Made by a program: the position numbers and the translations under genes. This document shows positions 33,027-41,638 of a DNA stretch of 64,000 bases, piece after piece (position 1 is the stretch's first letter; each line of letters starts with the position of its first letter). The notes beneath the pieces were generated by a model that was not told the origin of the DNA, did no database searches, and was given only the letters and a program-made list of their open reading frames with translations. This DNA comes from Phycisphaeraceae bacterium (GTDB lineage: Bacteria; Planctomycetota; Phycisphaerae; Phycisphaerales; UBA1924): assembly GCA_020639155.1 (NCBI GenBank), contig JACKHF010000001.1:2418001-2482000 (forward strand), written 5' to 3'.

Positions 33027-34580
33027 ATGCGACACAATGTCCGTTTGGTTTCATATCAACGCAGCATGGACCGAACTGCTTCGTGGATGTGCGCACTGGC
33101 ACTTGTTGCGTGTAGCGCGATGCCAGTGTTCGGCCAAGACATGGAACGCATGATCCTTGATGCGATGAGCACGACCCCACTGGGACAGGCAAAGGTCGGC
33201 ATGTGTGTGATCGATGGTGATTCAGGCCGAACCTTGTTCGCTCTGAATGCGCGTGACCAGTTTATTCCTGCATCGAACATGAAACTGCTGACAAGTGGTG
33301 CGGCGCTGCATGTGCTTGGGACTGATTTCATGTTTCGGACGCGATTTCTTCTTGCTGGCGATGAGCTTGTGATCAGGGGTGCTGGTGATCCAGCACTTGC
33401 CGATCCGGAGCTGCTTGCTGACATGATGCCATCGATGTCATGCACGCAGTTCATTGATCGGCTTGCCGAGGTTATTACAGACAATGGGCTCTCAACTATA
33501 CAGGGCATTGTAGTTGACGATCGGATCTTTGAAGCTTCGGCAGCACATCCGACCTGGCCGGACGATCAGTTGAACGAAAGTTATTGTGCCGAGATATCCG
33601 GGCTCAACTTTCATGCGAACGTGCTCAATGTCTTTGCACGACCAAACGGAAACGGTGTTCGTGTTGAGACGGACCCGGAATACCCGGACATTGTTCTTCA
33701 GCCAAGTGTCGAACTCATGCCGACCACAGTTCGCGGTCGTGCCGAATCGATCTGGATGACACGCCAGCCGATGACAAACACAATCAAGGTGAGCGGTCGT
33801 ATCTCAAAGCCGATGCACTCGCCAGTGTCCGTCACAGTGCATGATCCGGGTATGCAGTTCGGCATGTCACTGGCTGTTGCGCTTGCGCGTCGCGGCGTTG
33901 AAATCGGCGGCACGAAGGGGGTGACCTTTGCCCATGAGTTTGTGCGTCGCGCGGAACAGAACGACAAGATTGATCCGGCGCTGGATGTTGCGCGTGAGAT
34001 TGTTGTTGTTCGCACGCCGATGCAGGTTGTGCTGGAACGCTGCAACACCAACTCAGAGAACATGTATGCCGAGTCGCTGCTTAAACGCATGGGGCATGAT
34101 GTCACGCTCGAGCCGGGATCGTGGGAGAACGGCACGGCAACGCTGCGGATGGTCGTTGGCGATCTGCTTGATGCACGCTCGGTTGGCATGCTTCGGGCTG
34201 TTGATGGTTCCGGCATGAGCAGAGAGAATCGTGTGACGCCGGAACTGCTCGCGAACTGGACGCGGGCGGTTGCGAATGATCCTGTGATTGGCGATACGTG
34301 GGTGGAGTCGCTTGCCGAGCCGGGCAATGGCACCCTGCGGGAGCGGTTCAGAGAATCGAACACGCTTGAGAATATCCTTCATGCCAAGACAGGATACCTC
34401 ACTGGCGTGCGTTCGATTTCTGGTGTGATTGAGCATCGCACATCGGGCAAGAAGGTTTACTTCAGTCTGATTATGAACGATGAGTCATCGGTTGATGCGA
34501 ACGCACGGAAGTTTCAGGAGAAGTTCGTGATGGCACTTGATGAATGGCTGAACGCGAACTCATATGCACTGGGTGGATAA
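33027..34580 (+). CDS. dacB: D-alanyl-D-alanine carboxypeptidase, PBP4 family (peptidase S13)
   Basis: About 517 residues from ATG 33027, after AGGGG; GTG 32997 and ATG 33066 are alternatives. Signal peptide WMCALALVACSAMPVFGQ. The three active-site motifs of the penicillin-binding fold are present: SNMK (in PASNMKLLTSGAALHVLG), SEN (in NTNSENMYAESLLKRMG), and KTG (in HAKTGYLTGVRSISG). The large insertion between the first two motifs (GDPALADPEL, GIVVDDRIF) is characteristic of S13/DacB. Trims or cross-cleaves peptidoglycan peptides in the periplasm, which suggests a wall is present. Convergent with the UbiD-like gene. Confidence 0.9.
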   Translation: MRHNVRLVSYQRSMDRTASWMCALALVACSAMPVFGQDMERMILDAMSTTPLGQAKVGMCVIDGDSGRTLFALNARDQFIPASNMKLLTSGAALHVLGTDFMFRTRFLLAGDELVIRGAGDPALADPELLADMMPSMSCTQFIDRLAEVITDNGLSTIQGIVVDDRIFEASAAHPTWPDDQLNESYCAEISGLNFHANVLNVFARPNGNGVRVETDPEYPDIVLQPSVELMPTTVRGRAESIWMTRQPMTNTIKVSGRISKPMHSPVSVTVHDPGMQFGMSLAVALARRGVEIGGTKGVTFAHEFVRRAEQNDKIDPALDVAREIVVVRTPMQVVLERCNTNSENMYAESLLKRMGHDVTLEPGSWENGTATLRMVVGDLLDARSVGMLRAVDGSGMSRENRVTPELLANWTRAVANDPVIGDTWVESLAEPGNGTLRERFRESNTLENILHAKTGYLTGVRSISGVIEHRTSGKKVYFSLIMNDESSVDANARKFQEKFVMALDEWLNANSYALGG

Positions 34581-34588
34581 CGCAAGAT

Positions 34589-36667
34589 TTATTGATTCAG
34601 CCCATATTCTGACCATCTCCGATCAAGCAACTCGTGTGTTGCCTTGTCAAAGCAAACCTGTGTTGGCCAATGACGAACGGGCAATCCATTCCGTGTGCCC
34701 TCGGACTTTCGTGTCGCGTCGAACACAACACAGCTGTGCTCTGATGTATCGTGATGTGTGATGATGCGGTCCCGCTGCATGTCGGAGTTTGCGACCCATT
34801 CAAACAAAGCCCGGTCGGTGTCTTTGCAGATCCCTGCATCGCTGACAATGACAGCGAATGCTGGCGGGTGGTTGCCCCAGAGTGACGGGTCGGTGACGCG
34901 GTGCGCAACATTGCGAATCTCATCTGCACTGGCCTGAGATGTCGAAATAAAGAGCCAGCCATGGAGTGATTCCGGCGATGAGGCGCTGGAAACACCCTGC
35001 ATCTGCGTGATGGTGTGAAGCGAATGTTCTCGCTGATCGCCTGCTGCAAAGATCCGTGGCGTGTGAGGGCTTGATATGCCGGAGAGTGCTCGTTCATCCT
35101 GCCACGGATGGGTGCAGTCAAATCCGATCTTTGTGCCCGCACCAATAACGGGTGCTGCATGATCGAGAATGTCAACAGGGCCGACAACGGTCTCAATGTC
35201 TGCAACTGGATGGCAGTTCGCAGCGCACGCTTTCAGCACAGCGATATGATCGTGGACATCAACATCCTCGTCAACAACGAAGATGGACTTTGTCCATGCC
35301 ATCTGCCCGGCACCCCAGATTGCATGCATGACTCGTCGGGCGTGGAATGCGTACTGCTTCTTGATCTTCACGAACACACAGTTGTGGAACGCCCCGAACA
35401 TCGGCAGGTCGTAGTCCTCGATGTCCGGAACAATTACTTTCAGCAGTGGCAGGAACAGACGTTCCGTGGCTTTGCCGAGGAAGTAGTCTTCCTGCGGCGG
35501 CATGCCGACAACCGTGGTGGGATAGATCGGGTTCTTTCGATGTGTGATCGCAGTGACGGTGAGGACAGGGTACCTGTCGGGCATCGAGTAGAACCCGGTG
35601 TGATCGCCGAACGGCCCCTCAAAGACAGCGCCGTTTCCAAAGGGTTCGTCTGTGGTGTTCGGATCCCAGCCGATGGGGCCAGCCTCGTGCGACACAATGC
35701 CTTCGATGATGATCTCCGCGTTCGCTGGAACTCGCAATGGCACGGTCTTGCAGCTGACCAGCGGAATGCCCTTGCGATTGAGGAACCCAGCCATCAATAA
35801 CTCACTGATCCCGGGTGGGAGCGGCGCGGTCGCAGCATACGGCAGGATCGGTTCGCCGCCGAGCGCAATCGCGACGGGCATTGGCTTGCCGAGTTTCTTC
35901 CACGAACGCCAGTGCGCAGCGCCGTCGTGATGGACGTGCCAGTGCATCGCCATGTGGCGCGGTGAGAGCAGTTGCACACGATACATCCCGATGTTGTGCG
36001 ATGCCGGCTTGGGATCATCGCGATCATCAGCATGGATGGTGTGGATGCCCGCAAACGTGATATACCTGCCGCGGAACCGCTCGTTCCATGCATCCCCGGT
36101 TGAGAGTTCGGGGATGTGTGCGTTCACATCCGCTGGATACCCGAACGCAACAAAGTCACCATCAAGCGGCCAGCATCTGATGAATGGGAGTTGTGTCAGA
36201 TCGATCTGTGATCCAGTAAGCACAACCTCGTTGCAAATGCCGCGCGACTGTGTCTTCGGCCCGATCTTCGCGAGCGGCGCGAACTGCTTCAGTTTTTCGA
36301 TCGCTTCACCGAATGAGCGGGGGAGTTGCGGCTTGACAAGCGAGCCGATGGTGTGCGCGATGGACTCGATGCCGTCTGCTTCGCACTGCATCGCCATCTC
36401 GACGCGACGATATGACCCGAGTGCGTTGATGAGGACGGGCCAACTGGATCCTTTCACATTCTCGAAAAGCAGAGCAGGGCCGCCGAGATGGGCATGGTTC
36501 GGATCGATACGCTGCGTGGAGGACGCGGGCAGTGACGGCGCAGGCTGCTTTGAGATGCGATCCGCGATCGCGCTGATTTCCAGAACTGGGTCAACCTCGG
36601 CTTTGATGCGCACGAGTTCGCCCGATCGATCCAGTTTTTCGACAAAGCCTCGCAGCGTGCGGTCCAT
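34589..36667 (-). CDS. UbiD-family decarboxylase, probably menaquinone branch (MqnL-like)
   Basis: 692 residues from ATG 36667. FVEKLDRSGELVRIKAEVDP is the UbiD N-terminus; RYITFAGIHTIHADDRDDPKPASHNIGMYRVQ, with the metal-binding Asn, belongs to the prenyl-FMN site; HWRSWKKLGKPMPVAIALGG and EIIIEGIV with EAGPIGWDPNTTDEPFGNGAVFEGPFGDHTGFY contain the conserved E-R-E-like acids. UbiD enzymes decarboxylate aromatic acids with prenylated FMN. The length (usual UbiD about 490) and the neighbouring UbiA and mqnD favour the futalosine-pathway MqnL role. The C-terminal 150 residues extend beyond classic UbiD. The start has TACGCT six bases upstream. Confidence 0.82.
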   Translation of the reverse strand: MDRTLRGFVEKLDRSGELVRIKAEVDPVLEISAIADRISKQPAPSLPASSTQRIDPNHAHLGGPALLFENVKGSSWPVLINALGSYRRVEMAMQCEADGIESIAHTIGSLVKPQLPRSFGEAIEKLKQFAPLAKIGPKTQSRGICNEVVLTGSQIDLTQLPFIRCWPLDGDFVAFGYPADVNAHIPELSTGDAWNERFRGRYITFAGIHTIHADDRDDPKPASHNIGMYRVQLLSPRHMAMHWHVHHDGAAHWRSWKKLGKPMPVAIALGGEPILPYAATAPLPPGISELLMAGFLNRKGIPLVSCKTVPLRVPANAEIIIEGIVSHEAGPIGWDPNTTDEPFGNGAVFEGPFGDHTGFYSMPDRYPVLTVTAITHRKNPIYPTTVVGMPPQEDYFLGKATERLFLPLLKVIVPDIEDYDLPMFGAFHNCVFVKIKKQYAFHARRVMHAIWGAGQMAWTKSIFVVDEDVDVHDHIAVLKACAANCHPVADIETVVGPVDILDHAAPVIGAGTKIGFDCTHPWQDERALSGISSPHTPRIFAAGDQREHSLHTITQMQGVSSASSPESLHGWLFISTSQASADEIRNVAHRVTDPSLWGNHPPAFAVIVSDAGICKDTDRALFEWVANSDMQRDRIITHHDTSEHSCVVFDATRKSEGTRNGLPVRHWPTQVCFDKATHELLDRRWSEYGLNQ

Positions 36668-36681
36668 ACCATGAGCGTATG
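36665..36681. promoter_or_regulatory. Interlocked divergent start codons and -10 boxes
   Basis: The 17-bp CATACCATGAGCGTATG contains the minus ATG (36667-36665) and its box TACGCT (36679-36674), and the plus box TACCAT (36667-36672) and ATG (36679-36681). Each start lies six bases from its box, and the arrangement is symmetric about 36673 (CATAC-N7-GTATG). Neither gene has a ribosome site, so both transcripts would be leaderless. Confidence 0.5.
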
Positions 36682-37356
36682 ACGGACTCGGACGATCAGC
36701 AGCAGAACGGATCAACCAACACACAGCCGAAGGACGCTGTGACCGCAGCCAGCCAGCGCGACTGGCCTGCGTACTTCGCAGCTGTCAAGGGCAAGCCACC
36801 GAGAGATACGCTGCTCTTTGCGCTTGATCGGTTTGATGCAGAACGCACACCGATCGATCAGCGGCTCGCTATTGATATTGCTGCGGGTGAAGGCCGCGAC
36901 AGCGCGGAGATGCTGCGACGCGGCTGGCGTGTACACGCGATCGACGGGCATCCAGAAGCGATGGACCATCTTGACGAGATGAGACGGGCGTGTGGTGTTG
37001 ATACTGATAGATTCACGTTCGAGCAGTCCGCGATGGAAACGTATCAGCCGAGTCAAGCATTGCTGATTAACGCGAGTTTTTGTCTGCCGTTCTGTGAACC
37101 AGCACACTTTGATGGGCTCTGGGAACGGATTCGCCATGCGATCATGCCGGGCGGGCGGTTTGCTGGGCAGTTCTTTGGTGATCGGCACTCGTGGGCGAGC
37201 ATTGATGGACGCACACATCACACGAAGCGAGAGGTCGATGTGCTGCTGGAGGGACTCGACATAGAGCTTTACGACGAAGCGGAAAAGGACGGCGAGGATG
37301 TGCTCGGCCAGCCCGTCCACTGGCACGTTTTTCATGTTGTTGCGAAGAAGCCGTAA
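36679..37356 (+). CDS. Class I SAM-dependent methyltransferase (TehB-like)
   Basis: 225 residues. LAIDIAAGEGRDSAEMLRRGWRVHAIDGHPEAM is motif I plus the acidic end of strand 2; QALLINASFCLPFCEP is motif IV; ERIRHAIMPGGRFAGQFFGDRHSW and KREVDVLLEGLDIELYDEAEKDGED complete the fold as in TehB-like small-molecule methyltransferases. The substrate is unknown. Between the UbiD- and UbiA-type genes, one might think of quinone ring methylation (MenG/UbiE), but the motifs are not those of UbiE. Adjacent to the convergent UbiA-like gene by one base. Confidence 0.75.
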   Translation: MTDSDDQQQNGSTNTQPKDAVTAASQRDWPAYFAAVKGKPPRDTLLFALDRFDAERTPIDQRLAIDIAAGEGRDSAEMLRRGWRVHAIDGHPEAMDHLDEMRRACGVDTDRFTFEQSAMETYQPSQALLINASFCLPFCEPAHFDGLWERIRHAIMPGGRFAGQFFGDRHSWASIDGRTHHTKREVDVLLEGLDIELYDEAEKDGEDVLGQPVHWHVFHVVAKKP

Positions 37357-38373
37357 CTACCGTCTGAAACCGACGGGCTGTTCGAGAAACCCGTAGAGCT
37401 CACGCAGCACGGTCATGCCCATGAGCCCCGCGAGCGTGAGACTTCCAAGAATGAGCGCGGGCTTGTACGCGCCCTGTCCGAGCAGGCACGCGCAGCCGTA
37501 GAGTGACATCCAGATCGATCCGTACCGGCCGATCTTTTCGGCGGCACGCTTGGTGTATCCATGCTGCTTGATCTTGCGGATAACAAAGATCGGAAACGCA
37601 GCTGCAAGCAGCATGGGGAAGACGATCGCAAGTGGATTCACCCACGCAGGAAGAAAGAACGTGTCGTTGGCGAGTTCCTCTGCGCGATAGGTAAACAGAC
37701 CAACAATTCCGATACCGACGATCGTCCATCCGAGCACGGTGAACGCCATGGCACGCTTGCTGATCGATGGGAGTTTGTTTGCGACCAGATGCTGGATCCA
37801 TGCGACTGCGGTCACGTGGGTAAACACAAGCAGGAGCGGCCACACAAAGACGAGTTTCATATTTGGGACAAGCATGTGGACAGCGTGGATCAACGCAAGC
37901 GTGAGCAGACCCAAAGCGGGGATAAATCGCAGTGTGAGGTTGAACAGCAGGATGCCCGCAGCGATCAACGCGGTGAGCACAACCGACGCTGGACCAAAGA
38001 CGAGTGAAGAGAGAATCGCGACGAGCAGTGAGAGTGTCAGAATCGCGAGCCCGAGATTGGATGTGGCGCTGCCCGAGGCGATGGGACGCTGTGGATGCAG
38101 AAACCTGTCTCGGCGTGCATCAACAATGTCGTTGATCGCTGTGCCGAAGCAGAACAATCCGAGTGAGAGCCCGGCGCTCGCAAGGAGCAGCACGGAGAGA
38201 TGCTGCTCTCCCAGTGCAGTTGAGGCCGGCTCCTGTGGGACAGCCCTTGTCCACAGCACGACTAGCCATGCGTTGGCGACGGCTGAGAACGCCCATGTGA
38301 CCCGCGCGATATGCAGGGCCGGGCTCAGGCGGAGCAGCGTTCGGCGGGTCATGGTGGCGAAGGAGGAAGCCAT
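37357..38373 (-). CDS. UbiA-family prenyltransferase (possible MqnP)
   Basis: About 338 residues from ATG 38373, not the longer frame to 38427. Eight or nine membrane helices. The two aspartate motifs are NDIVDARRDRFLHPQRPIASG (NDxxDxxxD) in the second helix region and a later acid-containing loop. UbiA enzymes join a polyprenyl chain to an aromatic acceptor within the membrane. With mqnD and the UbiD-type gene in the window, a naphthoate prenyltransferase (MqnP) is the best guess; chlorophyll or haem-type UbiA members are alternatives. ATG 38373 has TACCCT five bases upstream. Confidence 0.75.
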   Translation of the reverse strand: MASSFATMTRRTLLRLSPALHIARVTWAFSAVANAWLVVLWTRAVPQEPASTALGEQHLSVLLLASAGLSLGLFCFGTAINDIVDARRDRFLHPQRPIASGSATSNLGLAILTLSLLVAILSSLVFGPASVVLTALIAAGILLFNLTLRFIPALGLLTLALIHAVHMLVPNMKLVFVWPLLLVFTHVTAVAWIQHLVANKLPSISKRAMAFTVLGWTIVGIGIVGLFTYRAEELANDTFFLPAWVNPLAIVFPMLLAAAFPIFVIRKIKQHGYTKRAAEKIGRYGSIWMSLYGCACLLGQGAYKPALILGSLTLAGLMGMTVLRELYGFLEQPVGFRR

Positions 38374-38378
38374 CCACA

Positions 38379-38384
38379 AGGGTA
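38379..38384 (-). promoter_or_regulatory. Candidate leaderless -10 box of the UbiA-like gene
   Basis: Minus-strand TACCCT followed by five bases (TGTGG) and ATG 38373; no ribosome site. Confidence 0.38.
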
Positions 38385-38436
38385 GATGCTGTGAGCTGGC
38401 AAACTGGTCAAATACGCAAATGGTCAATCACGGTGT

Positions 38437-38466
38437 TTGTGACCTGTTGGTGTTTCGGTCTACGAT
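38437..38466 (+). promoter_or_regulatory. Promoter of ribH
   Basis: TTGTGA (38437-38442), 18-base spacer, TACGAT (38461-38466), then eight bases to ATG 38475 (five to an in-frame TTG). The -35 is the same hexamer as before purQ. Leader of zero to two bases expected. Confidence 0.5.
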
Positions 38467-38474
38467 CGACCTTG

Positions 38475-38987
38475 ATGATGCAACAGCAGCAACATTCTGA
38501 CGGCAATCCGATACGCGTTGGCATTATCGTCAGCCGGTACAACCACACGATTACGGGCGCGATGCTGGCTGCGGCGATTGGTGAGGCCGAGAGCAGGGGT
38601 GTTAAGCGCGATTCGATCGAGGTGTACGACGCGCCGGGAGCGTACGAGCTTCCGATGCTTTCTGATCGGCTGGCGATGAGCGAACGGGTCGATGGTGTGC
38701 TCGCCCTCGGGTGCATTGTTCGGGGTGATACTTGGCACGATCGACACATTGCTGATGCGATCGCACAGGGGTTGCTCCATTCCCAGCTTCAGACGGGCGT
38801 GCCGATCGCGTTCGGTGTGCTCACTGTGCTCGACAGTCAGCAGGCCAAGGATCGTGCAGGCGGCTCGAAGGGAAACAAGGGAGCAGAGTCGATGGCTGCG
38901 CTGCTCGATACGATCGCGACGATGCGAGCTATCGACAGAGGTGAGCAGCGATCGACGGTACAAGCAATGTTCGACAAGACACTTTGA
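38475..38987 (+). CDS. ribH: 6,7-dimethyl-8-ribityllumazine synthase
   Basis: About 170 residues; the first start is ATG 38475 (a second ATG follows). IRVGIIVSRYNHTITGAML is the classic RibH opening; VYDAPGAYELPMLSDRL holds the substrate-binding GAxE/LP motif; VLALGCIVRGDTWHDRHIADAIAQGLLHSQL contains the catalytic His and the conserved G-x-I-x-G-x-T. It condenses the pyrimidine and butanone-phosphate precursors of riboflavin. It heads a ribH-nusB-ftsY cluster; ribH-nusB adjacency is common in bacteria. Confidence 0.95.
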   Translation: MMQQQQHSDGNPIRVGIIVSRYNHTITGAMLAAAIGEAESRGVKRDSIEVYDAPGAYELPMLSDRLAMSERVDGVLALGCIVRGDTWHDRHIADAIAQGLLHSQLQTGVPIAFGVLTVLDSQQAKDRAGGSKGNKGAESMAALLDTIATMRAIDRGEQRSTVQAMFDKTL

Positions 38988-39008
38988 TGCACCAGACAAG
39001 GGAGTTGC

Positions 39009-39524
39009 GTGAGCGAGGAGACAACACAAACACAATGGGTCAGGTATGTCGCGATGCGGCTGTTGTTCCTGCTCGATGCGCAGCCTGACATTGATGACAC
39101 TGCGTTGCGTGATGCTGCGAAGCATCCCGCGAAAGAAGCGGGTGACGTGTTTCCATCGGATGTGCTGCTGCCGCACGACGCGATGGAGTTTCCTGACGAG
39201 TTTCCTGATCGTGTGGTGAATCGTGCGATTGAGCAGGCTTGCGGCGCGTTTGATGCGCGTGAGCGTTCTGATCGAATCACCGGGGCGCTCGCGCCAGACT
39301 GGCCCGCGCCGCGGCAGGCAGCGGTGGATCGTGCGATCCTGCGTCTTGGGGTATATGAGCTCTCGCAGGCAAAGTCGCCGGCACCGGTCGTCATCAATGA
39401 ACTTGTCGAGATGTCGCGCACATTTGGCACGGAACGGTCGCCTGCGTTTGTCAACGCGCTGCTTGACAAGGTTGCGAGGGATCTCGGACGATTGCCTGCA
39501 TCTGAATCGAGCGTCTCAGGCTGA
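39009..39524 (+). CDS. nusB: Transcription antitermination factor NusB
   Basis: 171 residues from GTG 39009, four bases after GGGAG. RYVAMRLLFLLDAQPD-type opening; AVDRAILRLGVYELSQAKSPAPVVINELVEMSRTFGTERSPAFVNALLDKVARDL is the characteristic all-helical C-terminal half with the conserved R-x-I-L-R and the N-E-x-V-E stretch. NusB binds BoxA RNA with S10 in rRNA antitermination. An acidic insertion of about 25 residues between helices is longer than in E. coli. Follows ribH by 21 bases and precedes ftsY by 12. Confidence 0.92.
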   Translation: MSEETTQTQWVRYVAMRLLFLLDAQPDIDDTALRDAAKHPAKEAGDVFPSDVLLPHDAMEFPDEFPDRVVNRAIEQACGAFDARERSDRITGALAPDWPAPRQAAVDRAILRLGVYELSQAKSPAPVVINELVEMSRTFGTERSPAFVNALLDKVARDLGRLPASESSVSG

Positions 39525-39536
39525 AAGGAAGTGGTT

Positions 39537-40460
39537 GTGGGTTTGATCGGATCGGCACTGGGGAAGCTCAAGTCGGGTTTGAGCAAGACGCGGACAACGT
39601 TCGTGAGCGGTCTGCGTTCGCTTGTCGCCGGTCGAACACTCGATGCTGCGCTGATTGATGAGATCGAGACGCTGCTGCTGAAAGCTGATGTTGGGCGCGA
39701 GGCAACAACAAAGCTGATCGATGGACTGCGCGAAGCGGTCAAAGCAAAGCAACTCGCAAAGGGTGAGGATGCCGTTGAATATCTCAAGCGCGAGATCGCA
39801 GCGATGTGGCCTGAGCGCGATCGATCGATTGCAAAGATTGCAAATGGACCCACCGTTGTGCTCGTGACCGGCGTCAATGGTGCTGGTAAGACAACGAGTA
39901 TTGCAAAGCTCTGCAAGCGTCTGCGTGACGAGGGAAACACGGTGCTGCTCGCAGCGTGCGATACGTTCCGCGCGGGTGCAGTGCGACAGCTTGAGATCTG
40001 GGCGGAGCGACTCGGCGTTGATGTGGTCAAGGGTCAGCAGGGCGGTGATCCTGCAGCGGTCGCGTTTGATGGTGTTCAGGCAGCGATCGCGCGTGAGGTT
40101 GATTATCTCATCGTTGACACGGCTGGCCGCTTGCAGACGCAGGACCCTCTCATGCGTCAGCTGACCAAGGTACGAAATGTGCTTGGGAAGAAGATCGACG
40201 GTGCGCCGCACGAGGTGCTGCTGGTGCTTGACGCGACAGCGGGGCAGAACGCGCTGCGTCAGGCTGAGTCATTTCTCGAATCTGCTGGCGTGACCGGTAT
40301 TGTGCTTGCAAAGCTCGACGGCACAGCCAAGGGCGGCGTTGTAGTTGCGATCAAGCATGCGACGGACATCCCCGTCAAGTTCGTCGGCACCGGCGAAACA
40401 CCCGACGACATGGAAGTGTTCGATCCCGAGACATTCGTTGAAGCGATGTTTTCGGAGTAG
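39537..40460 (+). CDS. ftsY: Signal recognition particle receptor FtsY
   Basis: About 307 residues from GTG 39537; GTG 39531 would leave almost no gap after AAGGAAG. N-domain residues 1-90 (LIDEIETLLLKADVGREATTKLIDGL). G-domain: VLVTGVNGAGKTTSIAKLCKRL is the P-loop, LAACDTFRAGAVRQLEIWAERL G2, LIVDTAGRLQTQDPLMRQLTKV G3, and LAKLDGTAKGG G4. It is the membrane receptor for SRP-ribosome complexes. It lacks the long acidic A-domain of E. coli, as usual outside gammaproteobacteria. Confidence 0.96.
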   Translation: MGLIGSALGKLKSGLSKTRTTFVSGLRSLVAGRTLDAALIDEIETLLLKADVGREATTKLIDGLREAVKAKQLAKGEDAVEYLKREIAAMWPERDRSIAKIANGPTVVLVTGVNGAGKTTSIAKLCKRLRDEGNTVLLAACDTFRAGAVRQLEIWAERLGVDVVKGQQGGDPAAVAFDGVQAAIAREVDYLIVDTAGRLQTQDPLMRQLTKVRNVLGKKIDGAPHEVLLVLDATAGQNALRQAESFLESAGVTGIVLAKLDGTAKGGVVVAIKHATDIPVKFVGTGETPDDMEVFDPETFVEAMFSE

Positions 40461-40463
40461 ACC

Positions 40464-41573
40464 TCAGTTGTCCCACTCGACAGCCCACGTGTACATCTCC
40501 CAGTTTGAAACAAGCAGGGGTTTGTCAGATTCTCCTTCGAGCGAAATGAGTCGTTGGTACCCTGGATGCCCAAGATTTGCAGAAAGAAAACTCGCGCTTT
40601 GCCACGTACTAATAATGCGGCCACCTGGAGAGACACCCCAAGTCATGGAGTCTACAGCAAAGGTTTCATATTCAGCGTTTGGCTTCCAAACAAGGAGGCA
40701 CTTTGTTCCGTTTGATCGCTTCATGAGTACGACTCTTCGCATGTGTTGGCAAGGTTGTGGACTAGGGTGATGCGGTTGTGTCGCGAGTGACATTGGTAGT
40801 GTGATTTCATCACCAGTTCTTGTTACGACGGTATTGCCGTGAACAAGCACCGAGTCGCGATCGAGCCACACTGCTTCATTAATAACATCTGGGCCCCACG
40901 ACCCATGCTTCGGCAGCACTAGCGAATCTGGAACAAGTTCCCCATTTGCAGCGATGGTTCCAAAGAGTAACTGCCCGTTGTTATACCCCAGCCACGTACC
41001 AGCACCGGAGGAGGTCAGCGTTGCCAGTCTATCCGGGAGTGCGGCACGCTTGGGATCATTCGTGTTTGTCCATACCCAGTATGATAACCCCTTGTTCTCG
41101 TTAGAAAACGTGTACTTTTCATCGATTGCGTACACGAGCAGGTCTGCGCTTGACTGATCCAGTTGCAACGTGCCTTCGTATCGAATCTTACTCATATCAG
41201 ACATTTCCCATGTACCATGACGGAATCTGGCAACTGTGGCGGTCTCATTGAGTGATCCTTTGCCATACATAACGACGGCATTACCTTTGATAATGTGAAA
41301 GCTGGCAAGCGGATCCTCCACCGGGCTATAACGCTCAAGTAGCGTTTTCAGTCCACTTACGAAAACTTTCGTGTCACTTGATAGCGTGGTGAATACAGAG
41401 TTGCCACTGGGATCAACTGCATGCTCCCACAGTGGTGGCGGTCCAAAATCGCCGCGCTGGTACTCTGTCCTGAGTCTGGGCACAAGCGTGCAACTCGGAA
41501 AAACAACCACTGCCATCAGCAGAACAAAGGTGGTCAGACTTTGCTGTAAGCGGACGTGACGTGCGTTTCTCAT
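40464..41573 (-). CDS. Hypothetical lipoprotein, possibly beta-propeller
   Basis: 369 residues. Signal peptide LTTFVLLMAVVVFPSC with a plausible lipobox (FPSC). The mature part is strand-rich, with repeating units that mix polar and hydrophobic residues (GTLQLDQSSADLLVYAIDEKYTF, LATLTSSGAGTWLGYNNGQLLFGTIAANGELV, SWGPDVINEAVWLDRDSVLVHGNTVVTR), suggestive of propeller blades. No catalytic motif. Its 3' end lies three bases after ftsY, convergently. Base composition is more AT-rich than its neighbours by eye, which may mark an acquired gene. Function unknown. Confidence 0.6.
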   Translation of the reverse strand: MRNARHVRLQQSLTTFVLLMAVVVFPSCTLVPRLRTEYQRGDFGPPPLWEHAVDPSGNSVFTTLSSDTKVFVSGLKTLLERYSPVEDPLASFHIIKGNAVVMYGKGSLNETATVARFRHGTWEMSDMSKIRYEGTLQLDQSSADLLVYAIDEKYTFSNENKGLSYWVWTNTNDPKRAALPDRLATLTSSGAGTWLGYNNGQLLFGTIAANGELVPDSLVLPKHGSWGPDVINEAVWLDRDSVLVHGNTVVTRTGDEITLPMSLATQPHHPSPQPCQHMRRVVLMKRSNGTKCLLVWKPNAEYETFAVDSMTWGVSPGGRIISTWQSASFLSANLGHPGYQRLISLEGESDKPLLVSNWEMYTWAVEWDN

Positions 41574-41627
41574 GATACTGGTTGAATCCGCCTGTACGGG
41601 ATTGGTTCAACGCCTTGCGGGTATTCC

Positions 41628-41633
41628 TACGCT
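41628..41633 (+). promoter_or_regulatory. Candidate leaderless -10 box of the 41639 gene
   Basis: TACGCT followed by five bases and ATG 41639; same hexamer as before the UbiD-type gene. It falls inside the upstream open extension of the frame. Confidence 0.35.
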
Positions 41634-41638
41634 TCCGT

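Noticed and set aside
38837..40030. 397-residue minus-strand frame opposite nusB and ftsY
   Set aside because: Ser/Arg/Ala-rich shadow of two certain genes.
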